Shown here piece after piece: positions 1 through 64,000 of a DNA stretch of 64,000 nucleotides (within the stretch, counting starts at the first letter, position 1; each line of letters opens with the position of its first letter). Under the pieces are notes generated by a model. It ran no database searches and was not told the origin of the DNA. It worked only from the letters and a program-made list of their open reading frames with translations. Made by a program: the position numbers and the translations under genes. The stretch comes from Shinisaurus crocodilurus (Eukaryota; Chordata; Lepidosauria; Squamata; Shinisauridae), in NCBI GenBank assembly GCA_021292165.1, contig JAHFWL010000189.1:148277-212276 (forward strand), in the 5' to 3' direction.

Positions 1-235
1 GGCATCCATGATTAAATTATCCTTATTAAGTGGCTGTTAAAGGCACATGAGCCTTGTCAGGTAAAAAAAGCTGGTAGATCTATTTATGAAGTAGCATTTT
101 TTTAAAATAAAAAAAATTGCAATCCTATGAACACCTGTCTGAATGAAACTGTAAATATCTTGACATCTTGGTTCTATAAACATGTAAAATGTTTAATGAA
201 TTAAAAACAAAGTCATTAATAACTTTGATACTAAT

Positions 236-416
236 CCAGCATCAGAGGCAGTATGCCTATGTACAGCAATTGCCAGGGAACATGGGTGGGAGGTTGCTGT
301 TGCATCCATATCCTGCTTGTGGGATCCAGTGGGCAGATGGTTGGCCACTGTGTGAACAGAATGCTGGACTAGATGAACCCTTGGTCTGATCCAGCATGGC
401 TTTTCTTATGTTCTTA
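236..416 (+). repeat. CR1/L3-type LINE tail or derived SINE
   Basis: A dispersed repeat. A recognisably similar copy lies at about 42790-42980 in POLQ intron 11. Both contain a run reading 'gctggactagatg' followed by 'ttggtctgatccagc' and end in 'ttatgttctta'. I recognise this as a common sauropsid CR1/L3-like 3' segment, but cannot fix the subfamily. Bases 1-235 before it are AT-rich and show nothing recognisable. Confidence 0.55.
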
Positions 417-1000
417 ATAGAAGTATAGCTTCCAAATCGCGGGAAGTGATAATTCCCCTTTACTCGGCACTGGTCAGGCCTCATCTTGAGTACTGTGTCC
501 AGTTCTGGGCACCACACTTTAAGAAGGATGTAGACAAACTGGAGAGGGTTCAGAGGAGGACAACAAGGATGATAAAGGGACTGGAAACAAGGCCCTATGA
601 GGAGAGACTGAAAGAACTGGGCATGTTTAGCCTTCAGAAGAGGAGACTGAGGGGAGATATGATCACACTCTTCCAGTACTTGAAGGGTTGCCACACAGAG
701 GAGGGCCAGGATCTCTTCTCAATCATCCCAGTTTGCAGGACACGGAATAATGGGCTCAAGTTACAGGAACCTAGATTTCACCTGAACATCAGGAAAAATT
801 TCCTGACTGTCAGAGCAATTAGACAATGGAACCAATTACCAAGGGAGGTGGTGGGCTCTCCCAATCTGGAGGCATTCAAGGTGCAACTGGACAGCCATCT
901 GTCAGGGATGCTTTGACCTGGATTCCTGCATTGGGCAGGGGGTTGGACTCGATGGCCTTGTAGGCCCCTTACAACTCTACTTTTCTATGATTCTATGAAT
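417..1000 (+). mobile_element. CR1 LINE, 5'-truncated 3' end
   Basis: The 3' end of a CR1 (chicken repeat 1 clade) non-LTR retrotransposon. Bases 446-916 encode an open C-terminal stretch of the CR1 reverse transcriptase ORF (start [16 protein letters not shown], then [17 protein letters not shown], end LEAFKVQLD). The stop is followed by the typical CR1 3' UTR (ggttggactcgatggcc) and terminal 'tctatgattctatg' repeats. The same segment occurs at 18476-19031 and, inverted, at 46285-46730. It lacks the endonuclease and most of the RT, so it is a dead copy. The open frame reflects youth rather than function. Confidence 0.85.
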
Positions 1001-1510
1001 AACAAAAGAAGCTCCAGTGGAAATAAAGTGCTTTCAACTATTGATGGCAGTATTTAGCCAATCTAAAAATACTGAAATCCGGCATTCTGGAAGAAAGTTA
1101 CAAATTGTGTAAAAGTTTTTTTCCATTTGAAATGAGATAAAATATATCCTCATTAGAGTAGAGCTGCAATCTTATGCAACCTGAATAAAGAGGGAATTAT
1201 GCATATATACGTAATTGCTGGGTCTGGTGGATACTTGCTCTGGTCTCTCTTCCTCCAGAGGCTATTTTTAATCACCATGTTGCATGCTCCTCTAGTGATT
1301 CTAATCTACATTATAATACAAGATGGAAAAAACCTTTATTAATATGTGTGTGTGTATGTCTCCATATGACTTCATGCTATCATGTCAAAGTTAACTACAT
1401 CAGACAAACAAACAAAGCCGCAATAGCCGTTGTTCAGAACTACAGATCATTTATTGACACAATAGAGCCCATATCCCTACAAACATGGCATCTGTATTTT
1501 GTTTACAGAT
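1001..1510. other. Intergenic, no recognised feature
   Basis: AT-rich sequence between the CR1 fragment and the full-length LINE. No plausible exon, RNA gene or clear repeat is visible. It ends at the insertion target site of the LINE. Confidence 0.6.
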
Positions 1511-1520
1511 TTTTGTTTAC
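1511..1520 (+). repeat. Left target-site duplication of the full-length LINE
   Basis: The 10-mer TTTTGTTTAC at 1511-1520 is repeated exactly at 5504-5513, at the other end of the LINE. Perfect direct repeats at both ends are the signature of target-primed reverse transcription. They fix the element boundaries at 1521 and 5503. Confidence 0.85.
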
Positions 1521-4500
1521 TCCCCTCGCCGGATCGTCACCTTGAAGTGGTGAGTGGGCTTGCGTGTTCCGATGAATCCTGTGAGCAATGCCGTCGGGAG
1601 CTATGTACTCCCAGTAGGGTCACCCATGGCGGTAAGGTCCGGGGAGAGGAACCAGACAAAGAACGATCCAAAACATAAAGTCCTCAACGGCAGAACAGGC
1701 GGAAGATAATTAAACCTAAATTACAACGGCTGTGAAGGCGGATGAAGGCTGCAGCAGAGAATGGTTTTCCAATCGTCAGGGTAACCGTGCCATTGGATCT
1801 CTGCCGTACTCTGTCAAGTTTGTGTGGTGATTCGTTGTGCACCGATCTCCCCACATAAAACAGTTTCACGCACAGGCGTCTTCCAACCCAACCCATCCAA
1901 CCCAACCCAACCCAACCCAAACAAACAAAAAAAAAAAAAGTCCCATGGCGACTGGCGAATGGCAACGGGGGCAGGACTGTGAATCTGGAAGCCCCTAGTC
2001 ATGGACCAGCACATGGGCGGTGGATGCAGACTCAGTCGCCCTGTTCAAGGAACGAGGTAGTCGAGCAGCTCGGCAGCTGTATCCATGACTGAGCAGCCCT
2101 ATTTAGGATCCACTCTGCTCACCCCGTATGGGGAGGGGGCTAGAAAAGGTGCCCTAAACATAGTCTACCTCTTTCTCCCCTGACTGGATTACCGCGTCCA
2201 GTGGGGTCACCATTTTAGCGGTCGAAAAAGACATTTGAACTTTGGAACATGGAATATACGGACATTGCTGGATAACATAGATAGTGAACGCCCTGAGCGT
2301 AGGACTGCTATTATTGCAAGGGAGCTGAGACGGTTTAAAATTGACATAGCAGCACTTCAAGAAACTCGAAGGGCAGGAGAGGGACAGCTGAAAGAAGAAA
2401 AAGGAGGTTATACCTTCTTCTGGAAAGGACTACCTGAGCAGGACCGACGAATACATGGTGTAGGCTTTGCCATCAAAAATGAACTAGTGAACTCTTTGTC
2501 AGAAGTTCCTACTGGCATTAACGAACGCCTGATAACTCTTCGATTAAAGCTCGCCAATAACCAACAGGTAACTATTTTGAGCGCTTATGCACCAACATTA
2601 GATGCTGATGATGACATCAAGGAAAGTTTTTACAGCCAGTTGGACACTCTCCTGTCAGAGATACCTAAGGAGGATAAAATTATCCTCCTGGGCGATTTTA
2701 ACGCAAGAGTCGGGCGTGACTTTGATTTATGGCCAGAAACTATTGGAAAAGACGGAGTAGGTAATAGCAACCCGAACGGACTCTTACTTTTGTCTATATG
2801 TGCAGAGCATAATCTCACTATCACAAACACGCTCTTTCGACAAAAGAATAAGTTTAAAACATCGTGGCAGCACCCACGGTCAAAGCACTGGCATCTTCTG
2901 GATTATGTAATTGTCCGTGTTAGAGATCGCCGCGATGTACTTCTTACTAGGGCCATGGTGAGTGCCGACGACTGCTGGACAGACCACCGACTAATCCGGT
3001 CCACAATGGTTATCAACATTGCTCCCCAACGTAGGCTTCAAGGAAGGAAACCAAGGCGTAAAATGAACATCCAAGTCCTTCAAGATCCTATTAAGCAAAC
3101 TCGTCTTCAATCACTTCTTAAGGAACATCTACCTACGGAACCTCCTGACAACATTGAGGACCATTGGTCTAAGCTGAAAACCTCCATTACTGCAGCTTGT
3201 GAACAAACTATTGGATATGAAACTAAGAAACATCAGGATTGGTTTGATGAAAATGACAATGAGATTAAATATATAATTGACCAAAAAAGGAAAGCCTTCC
3301 AAATATGGCAAAATGATATTAACTGCGCTGCCAAGAAAAAAACCTACGCTAGCGCAAAGGCTGAGGTCCAAAGAAGAACAAGAGAACTTAAGAACGCTTG
3401 GTGGAAAAAGAAAGCTGAAGAAATTCAACAACTTGCAGAATCTCATGATGCACGGGGCTTTTTTAAGGCCACAAGGGCCATTTATGGACCAAAAACCTAT
3501 GGTACAAACCCTTTACAATCAAAAGATGGCACCAAACTCTTAAAAGACAAAGAGTCTATTGCACTGCGTTGGAAAGAGCATTATTATGACCTTTTAAATC
3601 GTAAATCTAAGGTGGATAATGAGATTTTTTCGCAAATCCCGCAAAAACAAATTAAAGAGGAACTTGCAATACTCCCCACTTTGGATGAAGTAAAAAAAGC
3701 CATTAATCAAATGAAGAACAACAAAGCTAGTGGACCAGATGGGATTCCTGCTGAAATCTTTAAAGAAGGGGGCCCCGAACTTGTACAACATCTTCATAAA
3801 CTCATCGAAAAAATCTGGATAAGAGAAGAGATCCCAGAAGACTTCAGGGATGCCATAATTATCACCCTCTTTAAGAAGGGTGATAGAACAGACTGTGGAA
3901 ACTATCGGGGCATTTCTCTCTTAGCAACCGCAGGTAAAATATTTGCTAGGATTCTCGCAAACCGTCTTCTATCTATTTCAGAAGAGATCCTCCCTGAAAC
4001 TCAATATGGTTTCCGCCCCTCTAGAGGGACAGTAGACATGATTTTTACTGCACGTCAGCTCCAAGAAAAATGCCGGGAGCAAAATCAACCCCTTTATATG
4101 GCATTTATCGATCTGGCTAAGGCCTTTGATACTGTAGACCGTACAGCTCTCTGGACTATCCTTATGAAAATTGGATGCCCCAATAAATTTGTGAATATCT
4201 TGCGACTTCTCCATGACAACATGACGGCAACGGTTTTGGACAACAACGGCTCTCATGGTGCTCCATTTAAAGTGGGATCAGGTGTTAAACAGGGATGTGT
4301 TATCGCCCCAACATTATTTGCCATTTTCATCGCCATGGTTTTACATCTTGTCAAGGGGAAACTTCCCACCGGTGTGGGAATTATATATCGAACAGATGGA
4401 AAGCTTTTTAATCTCAGCAGGCTGAAAGCAAAAAGTAAGGTAATTACAACCTCCGTTGTGGAACTTCAGTATGCTGATGATAATGTGGTCTCCGCACATT

Positions 4501-5503
4501 CAGAGGACGATCTCCAAACTATCCTAAATGCTTTTGCAGAAGCATACGAAAAACTTGGTCTCTCACTTAACATCAAAAAAACCAAAGTGCTTCATCAGCA
4601 AGTGCAAGCCAACCCTTTGGTGATGCCATCTATCCAGCTTGGCGGGACAATACTGGAAAATGTCGATCATTTTCTCTATCTTGGCAGCTATCTTTCTGTT
4701 ACAGCTAACATCGACAGTGAAATCCAGCATCGTCTGAGCTCCGCAAGTGCCGCATTTTCTCGAATGAAACATAGAGTGTTCGAGGATCGGGATATTTGTA
4801 AGAAGACCAAAACACTGGTTTATGAAGCCATTGTATTACCAACTTTATTGTATGCCTGCGAAACATGGACTATCTATAAACGTCACTTCCACCTCCTTGA
4901 AAGATTTCATCAACGTTGCCTCCGGAAAATCCTGCAAATTACTTGGGAAGATAGGCGAACAAATGTCAGTGTACTGGAAGAAGCAAAGACTACTAGCATT
5001 GAAAAAATGATCCTTCAACGCCAAATTCAGTGGACCGGTCATGTTGTTCGAATGCCTGACTGCCGCCTCCCAAAGCAGTTACTTTACTCCCAACTCAAGG
5101 ATGGAAAGCGGAATATCGGTGGTCAATATAAGAGGTTTAAAGATGTTCATAAGGCTAATCTAAAAAAATGCAATATAAACATCGAAAACTGGGAAGCTCT
5201 GGCCCATGAACGATCTAAATGGAGGTTGGCCTTTCACAAAGGTTCCATGGACTTTGAAGAAGCCCGAGTGCAAGGTGAAAGGGAGAAACGTGCTAAGCGA
5301 AAAGCACGTCAAATGAATCCTTTACAGGACCATCTTCTATCTGGTAACCTGTGTCCTCACTGTGGGAAGCTGTGTGGATCTAGAATTGGCCTCCACAGTC
5401 ACTTACGGACCCATCGCTAGAGTCTACACAATCTTCTTTAGAATTTCCTCCTTTTATCCCGGAAGACAATCTTACTCGGTCACGAGTGATCGCCTGATGA
5501 TGA
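1521..5503 (+). mobile_element. Full-length APE-type non-LTR retrotransposon
   Basis: A complete, apparently young LINE of about 3.98 kb. It starts with a 5' UTR (1521-2183) containing small hairpins, for example GGGAG/CTCCC around 1595-1615, and a (CCAAC)n run at 1887-1920. A single long ORF (2235-5420) follows, then a short 3' UTR ending in TGATGATGA. A 10-bp target-site duplication flanks it. A second copy, inverted and truncated, is at 39280-39983. The ORF has an apurinic endonuclease, a reverse transcriptase and a C-terminal C2H2 finger, with no RNase H seen. This architecture fits the I-related groups (Vingi/Ingi/Nimb-like) or an RTE-like group; the clade needs an RT tree. It lies about 1 kb upstream of the POLQ promoter in the same orientation. 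Confidence 0.85.
2235..5420 (+). CDS. LINE ORF: endonuclease-reverse transcriptase with C2H2 finger
   Basis: An intact 1061-codon frame encoding the retrotransposition enzyme, which nicks the target and reverse-transcribes the element RNA at the nick. Residues 1-245 are an exonuclease-endonuclease-phosphatase type endonuclease: GTWNIRTL at the start, catalytic GDFNARVG near 152, and a terminal TDHRLI in place of the usual SDH. Residues 470-860 are the reverse transcriptase, with GFRPSRGT, AFIDLAKAFDTVDR, GVKQGCVIAPTLF and the catalytic YADD near 745. The C-terminus has CPHC and HLRTH, a C2H2 finger near 1040-1060. No stop or frameshift is seen. The frame is open back to the stop TGA at 2181, but there is no ATG near the endonuclease start; translation would need TTG 2235, CTG 2184 or another mechanism. 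It is a selfish gene, not a host gene. Confidence 0.88.
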   Translation: MNFGTWNIRTLLDNIDSERPERRTAIIARELRRFKIDIAALQETRRAGEGQLKEEKGGYTFFWKGLPEQDRRIHGVGFAIKNELVNSLSEVPTGINERLITLRLKLANNQQVTILSAYAPTLDADDDIKESFYSQLDTLLSEIPKEDKIILLGDFNARVGRDFDLWPETIGKDGVGNSNPNGLLLLSICAEHNLTITNTLFRQKNKFKTSWQHPRSKHWHLLDYVIVRVRDRRDVLLTRAMVSADDCWTDHRLIRSTMVINIAPQRRLQGRKPRRKMNIQVLQDPIKQTRLQSLLKEHLPTEPPDNIEDHWSKLKTSITAACEQTIGYETKKHQDWFDENDNEIKYIIDQKRKAFQIWQNDINCAAKKKTYASAKAEVQRRTRELKNAWWKKKAEEIQQLAESHDARGFFKATRAIYGPKTYGTNPLQSKDGTKLLKDKESIALRWKEHYYDLLNRKSKVDNEIFSQIPQKQIKEELAILPTLDEVKKAINQMKNNKASGPDGIPAEIFKEGGPELVQHLHKLIEKIWIREEIPEDFRDAIIITLFKKGDRTDCGNYRGISLLATAGKIFARILANRLLSISEEILPETQYGFRPSRGTVDMIFTARQLQEKCREQNQPLYMAFIDLAKAFDTVDRTALWTILMKIGCPNKFVNILRLLHDNMTATVLDNNGSHGAPFKVGSGVKQGCVIAPTLFAIFIAMVLHLVKGKLPTGVGIIYRTDGKLFNLSRLKAKSKVITTSVVELQYADDNVVSAHSEDDLQTILNAFAEAYEKLGLSLNIKKTKVLHQQVQANPLVMPSIQLGGTILENVDHFLYLGSYLSVTANIDSEIQHRLSSASAAFSRMKHRVFEDRDICKKTKTLVYEAIVLPTLLYACETWTIYKRHFHLLERFHQRCLRKILQITWEDRRTNVSVLEEAKTTSIEKMILQRQIQWTGHVVRMPDCRLPKQLLYSQLKDGKRNIGGQYKRFKDVHKANLKKCNINIENWEALAHERSKWRLAFHKGSMDFEEARVQGEREKRAKRKARQMNPLQDHLLSGNLCPHCGKLCGSRIGLHSHLRTHR

Positions 5504-5513
5504 TTTTGTTTAC
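5504..5513 (+). repeat. Right target-site duplication of the full-length LINE
   Basis: An exact copy of the 10-mer at 1511-1520, directly after the TGATGATGA tail. Confidence 0.85.
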
Positions 5514-6219
5514 TGTAATAATATTTGTATATATAGTTGTTGGCAATAGCTTCCACTTTTATATAGATAAATGAATAAAATTATAATACAGTGTATATAA
5601 CAGTTCCAACTATCAGTTCCCTGGGACTGCAGACTCTGTCCTCACCCATCAAGCAGAGAACCAAGGGTCACTGGGCACCCCCTGCCTCCCAGGACAAACA
5701 TCATGGCAATCAGGAGACTAGTCCCAGCCCCATACATCTGCCAGAGAATCCACAGCAGTGGGGAGCTTTCTTCACCTTTTCTTGCCAGAACTGGTGCCTG
5801 GGTTCTGCTTTTTTCCCCCTCCTCCCTCCCAATCCCTTTTCCTTTTGTGCTGTGTCTTTTGGATTGTGAGCCTGAGGCCAGGGGCGATCTTATAATTATG
5901 TAAGCCACTCTGGGAGCATTTTTGGCTGAAGGGCAAGGTAAATACTGTATGCAATCAGTCAACAAAATCCCTGCTTGTGCTATGCTATACTAACTACCAT
6001 CCTGCTTAAGAGCAAGGGTTGTGTTAGTCTTTAATTTGTTTAAAACAACAACAGCAGCAGCAGCAGCAGCAGCACACCAAGAAATCTGACTGTAAGGCGC
6101 TACATTACGCTGCGCTTTGTGTTCTAGACGCGGACTAGGTACGCTGAGACAAAAAAGGGCACTTCTAAATGTTTAATTTAAAAAAAAAAAATACCCACGT
6201 GCAACAGGGCCGTCGTTCA
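5514..6219. other. Intergenic spacer with LINE-tail-like segment and CAG run
   Basis: Sequence between the LINE and the CpG island. About 5850-5965 resembles a common reptile LINE 3' tail ('gattgtgagcctgaggcc', 'gtaagccactctgggagc'). A short (CAG)n tract lies at 6050-6075. An A-run is at 6180-6190. No gene is visible. Confidence 0.5.
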
Positions 6220-6383
6220 TAAGAGCAGTACCTCGTGCCGTCTCTTCCCGTGGCCTGGCGTGGAGGAGCGGGGCGCCCGATCCGAGGCGTCTCCCCTCAG
6301 CTGACTCCTTTTCAGGGGGCGCAAACGCCCCCCCCCCAGGAGCACTTGCCGCGTTCCCCGCCCTCGCGTCAGACGCTTTTTGG

Positions 6384-6403
6384 CCTACAACTCCCAGCAT
6401 GCC
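6384..6403 (+). promoter_or_regulatory. Candidate ZNF143/THAP11 (SBS) site, left arm
   Basis: CCTACAACTCCCAGCATGCC matches the known promoter motif ACTACAAYTCCCAGMATGC at every position except the first A. That motif is bound by ZNF143 and THAP11 and sits close to the start sites of many CpG-island genes. Binding here is inference from the motif and its position about 165-185 bases before the start codon. Confidence 0.6.
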
Positions 6404-6424
6404 CCAGCCAGCTACGCTGGCTGG

Positions 6425-6444
6425 GGCATGCTGGGAGTTGTAGG
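6425..6444 (-). promoter_or_regulatory. Candidate ZNF143/THAP11 (SBS) site, right arm
   Basis: The exact reverse complement of the site at 6384-6403, giving an inverted pair about 40 bases apart centre to centre. It ends 124 bases before the chosen POLQ ATG. Confidence 0.6.
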
Positions 6445-6568
6445 CCAAAAGCGTCTGAGGGACGCGAGGGCGGGGAACGCCGCGCGGCGGGAAGTGAGGA
6501 AGCGGGCGCGGCCGCGCCGTTTCCTGCCGGTTTGAATGCCCGCGCGGGAGGGAGCGAGCGAGGGAGCC

Positions 6569-63304
<56,736 letters not shown>

Positions 63305-63782
63305 GTTTAATAACTATTATTTATTCAAATACGTATATAGAATTGGAGTAATCCAGATGAGAGGTTACCAGAGCATGGAGACAAATTCTATTTCCCTTCT
63401 CCACAAAAGGTTCCTTTTAGTGATGAGGAGGATCATCCAATTGCTGCTGAAAATTCTTTCAGCATTCCGACTTCACGGGGCACGCATCCCCTAAGTCCAG
63501 TTCCTTTCCTTATCCCCTTTAGGAATTGGCCTTAGAGGACACTGCTCTGTAGTGGCAAAGGTGACTCCCCTCGACAGCAACTTGCTTATGGGTAATTACT
63601 TGTAACCGTGCATCTTTATTAAGTAACTCAATTATTGTGCTTTGGTTATGTTCATGTCTTTCTAATCTTTGTTTGGGGCCTGTATTAACTTTCCACTCCC
63701 CCCCCCCGCCCCACAAACTGATCTTGGATCACTAGTTTTAGAATAAGAAATTTGTCCCTATATCAGTTTGCATTGTTTAGAC
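63305..63782 (+). other. POLQ intron 18 (partial)
   Basis: No exon of POLQ recognised before the window ends. A C-run is at 63698-63707. Confidence 0.6.
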
Positions 63783-63901
63783 CAGTGTTCTCCACCTTGG
63801 GTCCCCAGATGTTTTTGGCCTACAACTCCCAGCATGCCCCAGCCAGCGTAGCCAGAGTTGTAGGCCAAAAACATCTGGGGACCCAAGGTGGGAGAACACT
63901 G
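63783..63901. mobile_element. hAT miniature element with 8-bp duplication
   Basis: Ends CAGTGTTCTCCACCTTGGGT and ACCCAAGGTGGGAGAACACT-G are inverted repeats. GTTTAGAC (63775-63782) and GCTTAGAC (63902-63909) are the target duplication with one difference. Its left half (63812-63847) is identical over 36 bases to the POLQ promoter palindrome arm at 6377-6412. Confidence 0.88.
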
Positions 63902-64000
63902 GCTTAGACGATAGGTATGGACTACAGACAGTGCTCCACTTGGCAGGGAACTTGCTTTACTATTGGCCCATTCATTTCCGTATAAATAACCCGTTATTCA

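Larger units (their letters stand above)
6349..6483. repeat. Near-perfect promoter palindrome, transposon-derived core
   Basis: Two arms of about 64-68 bases (6349-6412 and 6416-6483) are reverse complements around the 3-base spacer TAC. They differ mainly by a 4-base insertion in the right arm and one T in the left. The inner 36 bases of the left arm (6377-6412) are identical to 63812-63847, inside a hAT miniature element with an 8-bp target-site duplication. The outer arms (CGTTCCCCGCCCTCGCGTC) are GC-box-like and are not shared with that element. It could be an old element insertion that became the core promoter, or a promoter duplication around one. Confidence 0.8.

Noticed and set aside
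6536..6568. Upstream in-frame ATG at 6536 as the POLQ start
   Set aside because: Its context (T at -3, C at +4) is poor compared with ATG 6569 (G at -3, G at +4). It cannot be excluded without transcript or peptide data.

Overview
This window looks like vertebrate nuclear DNA, most probably from a squamate reptile (lizard or snake). The evidence is indirect. It holds a split vertebrate gene with GT-AG introns in a bed of transposons of the kinds common in squamates: CR1 and L2 LINEs, L2-tailed tRNA-type SINEs, 5S rRNA-derived SINE copies, hAT and Tigger-like miniature elements, and DIRS-like and Penelope-like remnants. No species can be named from sequence alone.

The only host gene recognised is POLQ (DNA polymerase theta) on the + strand. 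Eighteen consecutive coding exons lie between 6569 and 63304. Their splice phases chain without a break: 5220 coding bases, exactly 1740 codons. Exon 1 lies in a CpG island. Exons 2-15 encode the superfamily 2 helicase-like domain, with Walker A, DELH, SAT and QxxGRxGR motifs all intact. Exon 16 (2.4 kb) encodes the poorly conserved central region. Exons 17-18 begin the C-terminal exonuclease-like/polymerase half, and the polymerase palm and fingers lie beyond the right edge. POLQ performs polymerase theta-mediated end joining of DNA double-strand breaks.

Layout: 1-1510 intergenic with CR1-type repeats; 1521-5503 a full-length APE-type LINE with an intact 1061-codon ORF and perfect 10-bp target-site duplications; 5514-6220 intergenic; 6220-7320 promoter CpG island; 6569-64000 POLQ, with introns made up largely of transposons. 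Intron 4 carries an L2 element flanked by a 35-bp duplication and interrupted by a Tigger-like palindromic element, a hAT element and a CR1. Intron 9 holds an antisense hAT transposase fossil. Intron 10 holds a CR1 with nested insertions and an antisense L2. Intron 11 holds a second, inverted and 5'-truncated copy of the upstream LINE and a DIRS-type recombinase remnant. Intron 14 has a GAGTC-rich hAT element with an 8-bp duplication. Intron 15 has DIRS-like gag and RNase H remnants. Intron 16 has a Penelope-type GIY-YIG fragment.

The most interesting signal is a near-perfect 130-bp palindrome about 90-220 bp upstream of the POLQ start codon. Each arm contains a close match to the ZNF143/THAP11 (SBS) promoter motif. 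Thirty-six bases of the left arm are identical to a hAT miniature element found with an 8-bp target-site duplication at the right end of the window. This suggests that a transposon supplied the core promoter element of POLQ here.
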